Assembly (NCBI GenBank): GCA_003233055.1
Contig: QIKP01000014.1
Coordinates: 60,387-124,386, forward strand
DNA: 64,000 nucleotides
Direction: 5' to 3'
From: Planctomycetaceae bacterium
GTDB taxonomy: Bacteria; Planctomycetota; Planctomycetia; Pirellulales; Lacipirellulaceae
Below the pieces are notes generated by a model. It saw nothing but the letters and a program-made list of their open reading frames with translations. It was not told the origin of the DNA and searched no databases. The position numbers were made by a program, and so were the translations under genes. Positions 52,339 to 61,927 of the stretch are shown piece after piece. The first letter of the stretch is position 1; each line of letters starts with the position of its first letter.

Positions 52339-53340
52339 TTAGCGGTGCAAAAAATCATCCGCGATTTCTTTCGCTCGGTTTACGTCTCTCTGCAACTGTT
52401 TCTGGAGTTCTTCGATCGAATTAAACGACTGCACATCGCGAAGCGACTCGAGGAACTCGATCTCGAGTATCTGACCGTAAAGGCTTTCGTCGGCGCCAAT
52501 CAAGTGGACTTCGACCTTGGTGGCTCCTTCGCCGAAGGTTGGGTTGGGTCCCAAATGGATCGCGGCAGGCCAGCGTCGACCAACGGCCCATGCGACTCCA
52601 GCATACACACCAAGCGCTGGGAGGAGGGTGTCGACACCTTCGAGATTAGCGGTTGGGAACCCCAGGGTCGCTCCCCGGCCCGCACCATGGGTGACCATTC
52701 CACGGATTCGGTAGGGCGCAGTGAGCCAATGCCGGGCGTCCGCCACATGGCCCCGTCGGATCGCTTCGCGAATTCGTGAGCTGGAAATCACTTGCCCCTC
52801 GATCTCCAGCGGAGGCGTCACTTCGAGCTGGACGCCGGCCTCGGTAGCCAACTCACGAAGCCTCTCCACGTCGCCGGCCCGATTTTTTCCGAAGAAAAAG
52901 TTAGGCCCTTCGACCATCGCCCGGGCGGCGAGTACTTCGCAGACGACCCGTTCGAAGAAATCGCGAGGCGAAAGCGATAGGAGCCCCAGGTCGGTCGGGT
53001 AGGCGATGACCCAGTCGATGCCGAGTTGGGCAAGCAGCTCCGCCTTCCGCTCGGTCCAGGTGAGCGGCGCGGGACAAGCCTCGGGCCTAAGCAATCGGGC
53101 CGGGTGAGGGTCGAACGTAAAAACCACCGCGGGCCCTCCCACTTCCTTCGCCCGTGCGAGCAACCTTTCGACAATGCGAGCATGGCCCCGATGAACCCCA
53201 TCGAAATTCCCAATGGTCACCGCCCCCCCACGGGCGATCGGCGGCAGATCATGGACATGGCGAATAACGTGCACGAGGGATCGCTTCGGAGTGGAAATGA
53301 CGGGAACCGCCAGTATCGAGTTTCGAGCGTTCACCGTCAA
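52339..53340 (-). CDS. ribF: Bifunctional riboflavin kinase/FAD synthetase
   Basis: 333 residues with two domains. The FAD synthetase part has 'GGAVTIGNFDGVHRGHARIVERL', 'VVFTFDPHPARLLRP' and 'SSRIREAIRRGHVADARHWL'. The flavokinase part has 'RIRGMVTHGAGRGATLGFPTANLE' and 'AIHLGPNPTFGEGATKVEVHLIGAD'. It converts riboflavin to FMN and FAD. The first ~30 residues are a non-conserved extension, so a later start is possible. It sits between nnrD (7 bases upstream) and the nrnA-like gene (9 bases downstream), suggesting an operon. Confidence 0.96.
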   Translation of the reverse strand: MTVNARNSILAVPVISTPKRSLVHVIRHVHDLPPIARGGAVTIGNFDGVHRGHARIVERLLARAKEVGGPAVVFTFDPHPARLLRPEACPAPLTWTERKAELLAQLGIDWVIAYPTDLGLLSLSPRDFFERVVCEVLAARAMVEGPNFFFGKNRAGDVERLRELATEAGVQLEVTPPLEIEGQVISSSRIREAIRRGHVADARHWLTAPYRIRGMVTHGAGRGATLGFPTANLEGVDTLLPALGVYAGVAWAVGRRWPAAIHLGPNPTFGEGATKVEVHLIGADESLYGQILEIEFLESLRDVQSFNSIEELQKQLQRDVNRAKEIADDFLHR

Positions 53341-53346
53341 CGCGGG

Positions 53347-54210
53347 CTAACACGGCTCCTCTTGAAACGCCGCTGGTAGATGCTCGACCAAGTCGGTTGC
53401 AATCAGCGAGACTTCCCCCCACTGCTTGGCAGCCAAGTCGCCGGCGTGCCCATGAACATGCACGGCAAGTCGTGCGGCGGACCAACTGTCGAGCCCCTGC
53501 CCAGCGAGTGCAGCGATCATGCCCGTGAGAACGTCGCCCGCGCCGCCGGTTGCCATGCCAGGGTTGCCGGTCTTATTGGTGGCGTATTGCTCCGAAGTCG
53601 CGATGATCGTTCCCGCCCCTTTGAGGACCACCACGGTTTGGGAGGTGGGGTCGCGCGCGGCGAGTGCCATGGCGGCTCCGGCCCGCTGAAGCGGGCACGC
53701 CCTGCCGGTGAGGCGGGCGAATTCGCCCGGGTGGGGGGTGAGCACTCGCGGGCCACCGGGGTTTTGCAGTGCGGTTGGTAATTGGGCCAGCGAGTTCAGG
53801 GCGTCGGCGTCGACCACCAGCGGCGCCGCGAGATATTTGTAGAGCCGCTTCACCAGCGTTCGTACCACCCCGTTTGGGCCCATGCCTGGCCCGATGGCAA
53901 CCACGTCGGCTCGTTCGGCCAGTTCAAGGATCGGCTCGATGGCAGCAACCGAGAAGGTGTCGTCATTGTCCGCGAGGCCGACAGTCATGTAGCAGGGGGA
54001 GAAACTGGCAACGGTCGCCTGGGCGCCTCTTGGAGTGGCAATCGTCACGAGCCCGGCACCGCTCCGCAGCGCGGCGAGCCCCGAAAGCGAGATGGCCCCC
54101 GCCATGCCGCGTGAACCACCCACTAGCAGCACGCGACCATGATCGCCCTTGTGGCTGTCGTCCGCGCGGGTCGGCAAGGTCGGTAGTGGTTCGTTCGATG
54201 CCTCTCGCAT
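53347..54210 (-). CDS. nnrD: ADP-dependent NAD(P)H-hydrate dehydratase
   Basis: 287 residues, the ribokinase-like YjeF C-terminal domain as a stand-alone protein. 'GDHGRVLLVGGSRGMAGAISLSGLAALRSGAGLVTIATP', 'VVAIGPGMGPNG', 'PLVVDADALNSLA', 'RVLTPHPGEFARLTG' and 'GMATGGAGDVLTGMIAAL' are family motifs. It repairs damaged NADH and NADPH hydrates. The partner epimerase is encoded divergently at 54327, only 116 bases away, so the two halves of the usual YjeF fusion are split here but still adjacent. Confidence 0.95.
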   Translation of the reverse strand: MREASNEPLPTLPTRADDSHKGDHGRVLLVGGSRGMAGAISLSGLAALRSGAGLVTIATPRGAQATVASFSPCYMTVGLADNDDTFSVAAIEPILELAERADVVAIGPGMGPNGVVRTLVKRLYKYLAAPLVVDADALNSLAQLPTALQNPGGPRVLTPHPGEFARLTGRACPLQRAGAAMALAARDPTSQTVVVLKGAGTIIATSEQYATNKTGNPGMATGGAGDVLTGMIAALAGQGLDSWSAARLAVHVHGHAGDLAAKQWGEVSLIATDLVEHLPAAFQEEPC

Positions 54211-54326
54211 AGAATTCAGTGTAGCAGAAGTGTCGCGGAGGGGGGCACCCGTCTTAGCGCACCCAAGGTCTTAGCGCACCCAAGCAAGCAACCTGCCACT
54301 ATTGGCAACTTAGGAGCATCGCCCTC

Positions 54327-55073
54327 ATGTCCTCACCTCGTTCGCTCACGCGCGCCCAATCTCGCGAAGTCGATCGCATTGCCATCGAAGAATTCGGCAT
54401 GACAGGCCTTACTCTGATGGAGAACGCGGGGCGAGGGTGCGCGGATTTATTAGAACAGAAGCTATTGGAACAGCAGGGCCTCTTGGAGCCGAAGGGTATC
54501 GCGGGGCGGGTCGCCCTCTTGTGCGGCAAAGGGAACAACGGCGGCGATGGGTTGGTCCTCGCTCGACACCTGGCGATTCGTGGCTACGAACCTCGTGTCC
54601 TGCTGGTGCCACGCGCCGAAGAACTTTCAGACGACGCATCGGCAAACTATGACCTCTTGCGCCGCGACGGCTCCCTGATGGTGGAACTCGCCCACGAAGG
54701 AGGCTCTGCGGCACTACCCGACGTTCTCGATATCCTTGACGTTGCGACGGAAGGCTGCGACTGGCTAGTCGATGCGTTGCTCGGTACCGGCGCGGTCGGC
54801 CCGCCACGGGCACCCTACGACACGATCATCGAGTGGATGAACGCCAAGCCGATCAGGACGCTAGCGATGGACGTCCCGAGCGGCCTCGATTGCGATACGG
54901 GCCAGCCTTCACCGACGACGATTCGTGCGGAAGTGACCGCGACGTTTGTCGCCACGAAAATCGGTTACGAGCAACCCGCCGCGAAGGAATTCCTTGGCGA
55001 GCTGCATGTCGTGGGAATTGGGATTCCGTCAGAAGTCGTCGAGCGGGCGCTGCGCGTTTCCGACGAGGCGTAG
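54327..55073 (+). CDS. nnrE: NAD(P)H-hydrate epimerase
   Basis: 248 residues, the YjeF N-terminal domain. 'SLTRAQSREVDRIAIEEFGMTGLTLMENAGRGCADLL', 'VALLCGKGNNGGDGLVLARHLAIRGYE', 'DALLGTGAVGPPRAPYDTIIEWMN', 'AMDVPSGLDCDTGQ' and 'VTATFVATKIGYEQP' match the family. It interconverts R and S forms of NAD(P)H hydrate so that the dehydratase NnrD can act. Its last residues (SDEA) and stop codon come from an R1 palindrome (55060-55081). Confidence 0.95.
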   Translation: MSSPRSLTRAQSREVDRIAIEEFGMTGLTLMENAGRGCADLLEQKLLEQQGLLEPKGIAGRVALLCGKGNNGGDGLVLARHLAIRGYEPRVLLVPRAEELSDDASANYDLLRRDGSLMVELAHEGGSAALPDVLDILDVATEGCDWLVDALLGTGAVGPPRAPYDTIIEWMNAKPIRTLAMDVPSGLDCDTGQPSPTTIRAEVTATFVATKIGYEQPAAKEFLGELHVVGIGIPSEVVERALRVSDEA

Positions 55074-55081
55074 CTCGCCGG
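55060..55081. repeat. R1 palindrome containing the nnrE stop codon
   Basis: CCGACGAG, GCGTAG, CTCGCCGG: one arm has a T-to-C change (G-T or G-C pairing still possible). The TAG of nnrE (55071-55073) is in the loop and the arm encodes the final Asp-Glu-Ala. Confidence 0.85.
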
Positions 55082-55179
55082 CGGGAGGGCCAGCACTCGG
55101 CGGCAGGCAGGGCGAAGCGTTCAACACCCCCCGCCGCGAACCCTTGATCGTGTGACAAGCGCCAACGACAATCAGGCGT

Positions 55180-56403
55180 ATGAGCAACAGGCCTCCCCAA
55201 CCCGCAACCACTGTCGTTCCCGATGCCAGAGGCCGATTTGGCCCCTTCGGAGGGCGGTACGTTCCGGAGACGCTGGTCGGTGCACTCGATCAGCTTGCCG
55301 CGGAGTATGCCAAGGCGAAGGAGGACGATGGTTTCCAAGCGGAATTAGCGGGGCTCTTTCGCGATTTTGTCGGTCGGCCTTCGCCTCTCTACCACGCCAA
55401 GCGGCTGAGCGAGCAGGCTGGCGGGGCACAGATTTATTTCAAACGCGAAGATGTCAACCATACTGGTGCCCATAAAATCAACAACACCCTCGGGCAGTGC
55501 TTGCTCGCGATGCGAATGGGCAAGAGGCGGGTGATTGCCGAGACGGGGGCAGGACAGCATGGGGTGGCCACCGCGACCGCGTGTGCCCATTTCGGTTTGC
55601 CTTGCGTCGTCTACATGGGCGAGGAAGACATCCGTCGGCAGAAGCCGAATGTCTTTTCGATGAAGCTGCTCGGCGCGGAGGTCCGCCCTGTCACCAGTGG
55701 CGCACGGACTTTGCGTGACGCCATCAACGAAGCAATGCGAGACTGGATGGCGTCGGTCGACAACACGCACTATGTCCTCGGCTCGGTCGTTGGTCCACAT
55801 CCGTTCCCTCAAATCGTTCGCGACTTTCAAAGCGTTATCGGCAAAGAAACAATCGAGCAAAGTCTTGCTCGCCTTGACCGCTTGCCCGATGTGGTCGTTG
55901 CCTGCGTCGGCGGCGGCAGCAACGCGGCAGGCATGTTTTATCCCTTTATCGAACATGCGGAGGTCAAACTCGTCGGCGTCGAAGCCGGTGGGCGGAGTGA
56001 CAGCCCGGGTGACCACGCCTCGCCCCTCACGTTTGGTCAGCCAGGCGTTTTGCACGGCAGTTATAGCTATGTGATGCAGGACGAAGATGGCCAGACGTGC
56101 GATGTTCATTCGATGAGTGCTGGCCTCGACTACCCAGGCGTCGGCCCCGAGCATAGTTACTGGAAAGAGACAGGCCGGGTGACCTACGAAAGCTGCACCG
56201 ACACGACCGCCATGCAAGCTTTCGACGCCTGTACCGCTGCTGAAGGAATCATGCCCGCACTCGAGTCGTCGCACGCGGTTGCCAAGGCGATGGAGATCGC
56301 CCGCAGCCGCAAGCCTGAAGAAGTGATCGTCGTTTGCCTGAGCGGTCGGGGTGACAAAGACGCGATGGAAATCGCGAGGCTCAAGGGCATTGATTTTGGG
56401 TAA
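55180..56403 (+). CDS. trpB: Tryptophan synthase beta chain
   Basis: 407 residues. It joins indole with serine to give tryptophan. '[22 protein letters not shown]', the PLP lysine in '[23 protein letters not shown]', '[17 protein letters not shown]', '[22 protein letters not shown]', the phosphate loop '[17 protein letters not shown]' and 'LSGRGDKDA' are all present. It forms an alpha2-beta2 complex with TrpA, encoded 88 bases downstream. The other trp genes are not in this window, a frequent arrangement. Confidence 0.98.
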   Translation: MSNRPPQPATTVVPDARGRFGPFGGRYVPETLVGALDQLAAEYAKAKEDDGFQAELAGLFRDFVGRPSPLYHAKRLSEQAGGAQIYFKREDVNHTGAHKINNTLGQCLLAMRMGKRRVIAETGAGQHGVATATACAHFGLPCVVYMGEEDIRRQKPNVFSMKLLGAEVRPVTSGARTLRDAINEAMRDWMASVDNTHYVLGSVVGPHPFPQIVRDFQSVIGKETIEQSLARLDRLPDVVVACVGGGSNAAGMFYPFIEHAEVKLVGVEAGGRSDSPGDHASPLTFGQPGVLHGSYSYVMQDEDGQTCDVHSMSAGLDYPGVGPEHSYWKETGRVTYESCTDTTAMQAFDACTAAEGIMPALESSHAVAKAMEIARSRKPEEVIVVCLSGRGDKDAMEIARLKGIDFG

Positions 56404-56491
56404 GCAACGGCCGCACGCCTCGTCCGTGTCGCACAGACGTGTTCCGCCCGCCTCGGTCGCTATCGCTATGAAATCCAGGAACTGAGTCAAC

Positions 56492-57289
56492 ATGTCAGCC
56501 ATCGACCAACTCTTCGAACAACTTCGCTCCGAAGGCCGCAAGGCGCTCATGCCGTTCGTCACCGCAGGCGATCCTGACCTCGAGTTCACCAGCGAAGTCC
56601 TCCAGGAGATCGTTGCGCGCGGTGCTAGCTTGTGCGAGGTTGGCATTCCCTACAGCGATCCGATTGCCGACGGACCAGTGATCCAAGCATCCTACACGCG
56701 TGCACTCGACAAGCGGGTGAAGCTTGCCCGCATTCTCGAGATGCTCACCGAGACGACGCCCGCACTTCGCGCACCAGTCGTCACGATGGTGAGCTACGCC
56801 ATCGTCTACCGCTATGGCGTGCAAAAGTATTGCGACGACGCGTGCAAGGCGGGCATCGCGGGGCTCATCGTTCCCGATTTACCGGTGGAGGAGTCGCAAG
56901 GGCTCGCCGGTCTTTGTCGCGAGCGCGACTTGAGCCTGATCCAACTGGTCGCACCGACGACACCGCGCGATCGTACACTCCAAATTTGCGAAACGTCGAG
57001 CGGGTTTGTCTACTACGTCTCGATCACCGGAATCACCGGCGAAAGAACCGAACTTCCCGACGACATCGTAGAGAAGGTGACGTGGCTTCGCTCGCAAACC
57101 AAGCTGCCGATTTGTATTGGCTTTGGCATCGCCAAGCCGGAGCATGTGAAATTGCTCGCACCGGTCGCCGATGGATTGATTGTCGGATCGGCAATCGTCC
57201 GCCGGATCGCCGAGGCAGACCGGCGGCCACGCGACGAGGTACTCCGGGAAGTGGGCGACTACGTCGCGACCCTGCTCGCGGCACTGTAG
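56492..57289 (+). CDS. trpA: Tryptophan synthase alpha chain
   Basis: 265 residues, a TIM barrel that cleaves indole-3-glycerol phosphate to indole and passes it to TrpB. The catalytic Glu is in 'SLCEVGIPYSDPIADGPVIQ' and Asp in the same stretch. 'YGVQKYCDDACKAGIAGLIVPDLPVEE', 'LVAPTTPRDR', 'GFVYYVSITGITGER' and 'ICIGFGIAKPEHV' follow. The length is normal. It follows trpB in one unit. Confidence 0.98.
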   Translation: MSAIDQLFEQLRSEGRKALMPFVTAGDPDLEFTSEVLQEIVARGASLCEVGIPYSDPIADGPVIQASYTRALDKRVKLARILEMLTETTPALRAPVVTMVSYAIVYRYGVQKYCDDACKAGIAGLIVPDLPVEESQGLAGLCRERDLSLIQLVAPTTPRDRTLQICETSSGFVYYVSITGITGERTELPDDIVEKVTWLRSQTKLPICIGFGIAKPEHVKLLAPVADGLIVGSAIVRRIAEADRRPRDEVLREVGDYVATLLAAL

Positions 57290-57545
57290 TGGGGTGCGTG
57301 GAATGCGGTGGTGTCCGGAGAAAGGCCAAGCCGCCCAAGCCTTCTTGTTTCCCGGCTGGCGAGCCGCAAGCCGTTTTCCAGAAAAGACTTATGTCTTTTC
57401 AACAATGCGAACAAGGACGGAGTAGGATCTAGTTTTGGCGAACACTGCCCTAGCAGACTACTATTGATACGGAGGGGCAATTGCTGTAATGGCACTAGTC
57501 GGGTGATAGAAAACAAGCAGGCAGCTCACTTATAGGAGGTCCCCT

Positions 57546-58079
57546 GTGCAGCCAAATCGCCGGAGTGAAAGTGCTCGCCGTTTTTTCGCGGGCGTCACGG
57601 AGTTCGTCTTCCAAACAAGGCTCGGCGTCGCCGATCCACCGCTGACCGACTACCTGTCGGAAATGCTCGTCCGCTTTCTGCGATCCGAGAACGTCTACGC
57701 AGTGCGCGACATTCGGGGTAGCCGGTTGACTCAGGTCGCCGACATGCTCGAAGAGGCAAGGCACCGGCAAGGCCCCGCCAAGCGGCAACTCCACCGCCAC
57801 ATCGGCGACTTCACACTCTTTTGGACGGGTTTGTTTCCCGAGATGGCCGACCGAATGCAGCAAGCGGGTGGCAAAGATCGGTTGCTCGACTACTGTGATC
57901 AAGGCAAACGGAACTACCTAATCGCCAGCACCATTGAGGTCGAAAAGGAGCAAGCCCCGTCGGAGGTACTCCAACGATTGAGCGACTGTTTCGATCTTTG
58001 CACCTACGGCCTGGGAGAAGTGCGCAAGGCGTGGGAAGAGGAAGAAGGGGGCAACGGAGGGCCGATTATCTTCGAGTAG
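57546..58079 (+). CDS. Conserved-type hypothetical cytoplasmic protein
   Basis: 177 residues starting at GTG, with an excellent ribosome site (AGGAGG five to six bases upstream). It is helical and charged, with 'LTDYLSEMLVRFLRSENVYAVRDIRGSRLTQVADMLEEARHR' and 'HIGDFTLFWTGLFPEM'. No signal peptide or membrane helix is present. I recognise no domain. It stands 256 bases after trpA and alone before a repeat-bearing gap. A planctomycete-specific family is likely. Confidence 0.75.
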   Translation: MQPNRRSESARRFFAGVTEFVFQTRLGVADPPLTDYLSEMLVRFLRSENVYAVRDIRGSRLTQVADMLEEARHRQGPAKRQLHRHIGDFTLFWTGLFPEMADRMQQAGGKDRLLDYCDQGKRNYLIASTIEVEKEQAPSEVLQRLSDCFDLCTYGLGEVRKAWEEEEGGNGGPIIFE

Positions 58080-58580
58080 GTGACGGCTTTCCAGCCCGTG
58101 GAAGAAGTCGGTGCGCAGGCCGGGAGACTTGATCAGGATAAATCCCGAGGAACGCTATCCAAGATCCCAAGAATCCACCGATCGTGGAAACGAAATCGGC
58201 AGCTCCATGCTGGCGGGCGGAGCTGGTAGCGGCTCAGGCGAATTCGAATCGCAGAGATCGCCTGCGACTGCAAGAGTCTTGCTCATTCTGGCGATCAACC
58301 ACAACATGATGACACTCTGGAAGACGGTTTTCTACCGAACCGCTGCTCCTCCCTGTTGACCACGGGAAAAAGCGGATCGTCGGGCCGATGATAAGAGGAT
58401 TCGGGGAGGGTCGAGGGTCCAAGGTTTCGGGTCCAGAGTCCAGGGGCAAGCCTCTGAAAGCGCCCGGTTTGCCATAGCCAGGTAGCCAACGAGCGGCAAT
58501 AATTGGGTTGGCTTGGCTCTTGGCTCGCAGGCCAGGACCAAGACCGTTTGCCAATTTCCTTCCAGCCGGAATTCCCCGCT
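58080..58580. other. Intergenic region with GGGTCCAGAGTCC-type low-complexity stretch
   Basis: 501 bases. Around 58404-58445 there is an imperfect run of GGGTCCAAGG/GGGTCCAGAGTCCAGGGG elements, a type of short repetitive DNA. The track ORF starting at 58503 is only an upstream extension of the TPR gene. No other gene is seen. Confidence 0.5.
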
Positions 58581-60365
58581 ATGTTGCCCACCTCAGTTCC
58601 TCTCCGTTTTTTCTCCCTCTTTCTCCTGCTCGCCGCCCCGTTCGCCTTGGCCCAGGAGCCGGTCAAGGAGCTGGGTGAGGAACCAGAGGCCGCTAGCGAA
58701 TCGGCTGGTTTGCAAGTCGAGGTCGATACGGCCAACCCGGGGCAACCCGATCTCGACGAAGCAACACGGCGGAAGCTCATCGCCCAAGATGGCCGGCAGA
58801 TGGGGCAGGTGATCCAGCTCCTGGAATCTTCGATCAAAAAAGGTCTCGACGAAGAGAACAGGGAGTTTGCGGAACAGATGCTGGCCGCTTCGTTTTTGGA
58901 GCGAGGGACAGCGCTGTCACAGATGATCCTCGACCGTCCTCTGCCGAATCCAAAACAAGACCCACGGTGGCTGCAAGTTCGGCAACTGGCGCTGGTCGAC
59001 CTTTTGCGAGTCGCGAAACTCGATGATTCGCAGCTCGATGCCTACCTGCTTATCGGCCGCCTGCAACAGCTGTCGCTGGGGGATCCCGAGGCAGCGCACC
59101 GCGCGTTTTCAACCGTCATCGAGTCTGACGAGGCGGAGCCCCCATTACGCGCCGAGGCGTATGCTCGCCGAGCGGCCGGGCAAAAGGACGAGAAACAACG
59201 ACTGTCGGATCTAACCAAGGCGATCGAGACCGATGGCGATCGCATCGAATATCGGCTCATGCGGGCGCGGCATTACTTCGCCGGCAAACAATACGAAACC
59301 TGCCTGAAGGACGTTGACGAGGTGCTAACGATCAAGCCGGACAACTTTGCTACGCACGAATTGCGGGCGCTCGTGCTACTAGCACTCGACCGGCAAGAGG
59401 AAGCCCTCGCAAGCTTTGATCGTGCGACCGAACTCGCCCCCAACGCGGTGACGCCCTATCTTCGACGAAGCGAGATGTACAGCAAGCTTGGCAATTTTAG
59501 CCAAGCGATCGAACAGGCGACGAAGGTAATCGATCTGCGCCCCAAAAACTCGCTCGGCTACCTCATGCGGGCCGATATTTATCTGCGTAACGAGCAAGCC
59601 GAACTCGGTTTGAAAGATGCGGAGCAGGCGCTCGTCTTGCGGCCAGGATTAGTACAGGCGTTCCTCCTCAAGGCGAGGGCCTACGAGCTGCAGGGGGAGA
59701 CACGAAAGGCGCTCGCGCAGCTCGAAGAGTTGGCCGAAGCGATGCAGCCCCAAGTAGAGATCCACTTGCAAATTGCTCTCTACGCTTTGCAACTCGAAAT
59801 GCCCCGCCGCGCCATCGATGCACTGGACCGAGCACTGAAGGTCGAGCCTGAGAACGCTCTGCTCCTGCGATTTCGAGGCGATGCCAACCTGAATTTGGGC
59901 CAACATCGCGAGGCGATCGCGAATTATGAATCGGCCCTGACGCACGAGCCCGAAGACTCCGGCATCCTCAATAACTTGGCCTGGACACTCGCCACAAGCC
60001 CGGACAACGAATTAAGAGAAGGCAAACGGGCGGTTGAGTTGGCCACGAAAGCCTGCGTACTAACGGAGCACAAGAAGGCTCACATTCTCAGCAGCCTCGC
60101 TGCCGCCTACGCAGAGATAGGTGACTTCGAGAAGGCGGTGGAATGGTCGAAGAAGGCGGTGGAATTGAACGACCAGGAAGAAAGCGCCGTACAGATCGGG
60201 GAAGAGCTGGCAAGCTATGAAGCGGGTAAGCCTTGGCGTGAGTCGCAACAGCTTGACGCGGGCGAACGCCCAGAGACGCCAGAGACAACCGACACGCCGA
60301 AAGAAACAACGCACGACAAGCCCGTCGAATCCACTCCCGCACCAGGTCGGACAATCGATTTCTAA
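58581..60365 (+). CDS. Secreted TPR-repeat protein
   Basis: 594 residues from the ATG at 58581, which starts a signal peptide (VPLRFFSLFLLLAAPFALAQ). At least seven TPR units follow, for example 'FATHELRALVLLALDRQEEALASFDRATELAPNAVTPYLRRSEMYSKLGNFSQAIEQATKVIDLRPKNSLGYLMRADIYLRNEQAELGLKDAEQALVLRP' and 'GILNNLAWTLATSPDNELREGKRAVELATKACVLTEHKK'. The end is Thr/Pro-rich. It probably scaffolds an envelope complex. The ORF track starts 26 codons earlier with no added support. Confidence 0.85.
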   Translation: MLPTSVPLRFFSLFLLLAAPFALAQEPVKELGEEPEAASESAGLQVEVDTANPGQPDLDEATRRKLIAQDGRQMGQVIQLLESSIKKGLDEENREFAEQMLAASFLERGTALSQMILDRPLPNPKQDPRWLQVRQLALVDLLRVAKLDDSQLDAYLLIGRLQQLSLGDPEAAHRAFSTVIESDEAEPPLRAEAYARRAAGQKDEKQRLSDLTKAIETDGDRIEYRLMRARHYFAGKQYETCLKDVDEVLTIKPDNFATHELRALVLLALDRQEEALASFDRATELAPNAVTPYLRRSEMYSKLGNFSQAIEQATKVIDLRPKNSLGYLMRADIYLRNEQAELGLKDAEQALVLRPGLVQAFLLKARAYELQGETRKALAQLEELAEAMQPQVEIHLQIALYALQLEMPRRAIDALDRALKVEPENALLLRFRGDANLNLGQHREAIANYESALTHEPEDSGILNNLAWTLATSPDNELREGKRAVELATKACVLTEHKKAHILSSLAAAYAEIGDFEKAVEWSKKAVELNDQEESAVQIGEELASYEAGKPWRESQQLDAGERPETPETTDTPKETTHDKPVESTPAPGRTIDF

Positions 60366-60707
60366 CGCTAGGATTGGAACAGAATTCCTACCTGCCGGAT
60401 CGAAGTGTCCGAGTAACCGTTCACGGGATCTTCTTTGGGGACGCGCTCGGAGGGAAGGTTCGTTCCACCCAAAGCCTTCAAGAAGCAGAGCTCTCAAGAA
60501 GGGGTACCCAGTTCCTCCGCTGCGGCTAGCACTTCGGAGAATCGGACGCGCTGAAGAGATCCGAATTCAGAGTGGCTGCGGAGCTTGGCCTTGCTGGTGG
60601 CGGGGGAGCTGCAGCCGCAGAGGAATCGCGAGAGCTGCCGGGGCGTCGCGGCGATGCTGAGTGCGGCGAGGTACTTCTTGATCCCACAGGCGAGGCATCC
60701 GCTTTAG
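60366..60707. other. Intergenic region between convergent genes
   Basis: 342 bases between the convergent TPR gene and the secretin-like gene. The track ORFs here (60572-60955 and others) are antisense shadows. No clear terminator with a T-run is seen. Confidence 0.45.
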
Positions 60708-61775
60708 CTACTGAACTTGCAGGATCAAGTAGAGTTGCGGGCTCTCCGATTGTGCCGCCTGCTCCATTGCCGGCTGCTCCATCAAGGCCGACGCTGGCTT
60801 GTAGGTTAGTCCTCCCACGATCACCGGCACTGCGGTTGGCAGTCGCAACGTCGTGGCCAGTTGTTGCGTTTCGATCGCGATTCGATCGATGGCCGGGGGT
60901 ACAGCTAGTGGAGCGAAGTTGCCAGGAAGGTTCGGCTGTTCGCCACGAAAGGTGAGGGTGGCCGTCAGATCGACTACGGCTGTCAGGCCGCCGGGTGTCA
61001 ACATCGGTCGGATTTCGAGCAGCGTGCCAAAGTTCACTTTCTGCACAATCGGTTGATAGCCGACGTCGCCGCCACCAACCACGGGGATGTAACCCGAGAC
61101 AACATTCCGCTGCGTGCCGCTCACGACGTAGACCAACTGTCCACTAAAACACTGGGTAAGGCCGCGAATGCTGGTTGGTCGGCGCGTGAACTGGTCAAGC
61201 ACCTGGGGGTCGACACGGGTTGTGCCGTTGTTGTCGGCCGGCGCCAGTTGGGCAAGATCGTCGGAGTTGAGCAGCAGCCAGCGGGCGTCGACCTTCAGCG
61301 TCGGCCGGTTGCCGTTCCGAAGTGTGGTGAGGAGTTGCCTAATTTTTTGATGGACTGGCTCGGTTTGCCACACGACTAGCGCCGTGCCAAAGGCCCGGAG
61401 TTCTCCACCACCGCCGTTGGTAGTCCAGCTATCCGGTTCGACCGTAGCGAAGATGGCGCCGATTAAGTCGTCCATGGAATGTTGCATTCCGGCATCGGCG
61501 CGGCGACCAAATTGAGCCAGATAGAGCGGCTGATGGGAAGCGACCTCCGGCACGCTGAATTGCCCGCCTCTACCGCCTCCTTGAAATCCTCGACGAGTTT
61601 GCGACGCCGCCTTGCCGTAGGGATGGTCTATGATATTCATCGTCAGATCGCCCACTTCGTAGGTTCCCAAGACGTACTCTTCCTCCTGCTGTGCTTGAGC
61701 GATAAGGGGGAGCGCCAACAAGATCGCCACGAAACTTGCAAATAAGCAGCCACTAATCGGTCGTGAAAAACGCAT
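60708..61775 (-). CDS. Exported secretin-like protein
   Basis: 355 residues with a signal peptide (FASFVAILLALPLIAQAQ). 'GTALVVWQTEPVHQKIRQLLTTLRN' resembles the N1/NolW-type repeats of type II/III secretins. 'NFGTLLEIRPMLTPGGLTAVVDLTATLTFRGE' resembles the conserved beta segment of secretin domains. It is shorter than a full secretin, and a Gly-rich insertion (RRGFQGGGRGGQF) is present. It may form or assist an outer-membrane ring, or be a planctomycete offshoot with another role. It is last in a minus-strand run after the sigma factor and HEAT-like gene. Confidence 0.65.
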   Translation of the reverse strand: MRFSRPISGCLFASFVAILLALPLIAQAQQEEEYVLGTYEVGDLTMNIIDHPYGKAASQTRRGFQGGGRGGQFSVPEVASHQPLYLAQFGRRADAGMQHSMDDLIGAIFATVEPDSWTTNGGGGELRAFGTALVVWQTEPVHQKIRQLLTTLRNGNRPTLKVDARWLLLNSDDLAQLAPADNNGTTRVDPQVLDQFTRRPTSIRGLTQCFSGQLVYVVSGTQRNVVSGYIPVVGGGDVGYQPIVQKVNFGTLLEIRPMLTPGGLTAVVDLTATLTFRGEQPNLPGNFAPLAVPPAIDRIAIETQQLATTLRLPTAVPVIVGGLTYKPASALMEQPAMEQAAQSESPQLYLILQVQ

Positions 61776-61816
61776 GGCAAAATCTCCGTGAGGGAAAGAA
61801 AATTTTTACTGACCAC

Positions 61817-61916
61817 GTGAGCCGTACGCGCTAGCGTCGGGTGCCTCAAGGAAAACACCCACACAACCATCCTCGTCGACCTCTAACTTCACCCGAGGCT
61901 AGCGCCTACGGCTCAC
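61817..61916. repeat. Large inverted repeat, family R3 (GTGAGCCGTA...CGGGTG arms)
   Basis: A 27-base arm at 61817-61843 and its inverted copy at 61890-61916 match at 25 of 27 positions, with a 46-base spacer. The element lies between the secretin-like gene start and the upstream HEAT-like gene end, and could be a large hairpin in the transcript. Confidence 0.85.
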
Positions 61917-61927
61917 AACGGACAACT

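Noticed and set aside
55345-56646. 433-aa minus-strand ORF
   Set aside because: Antisense to trpB, whose motifs are unmistakable.
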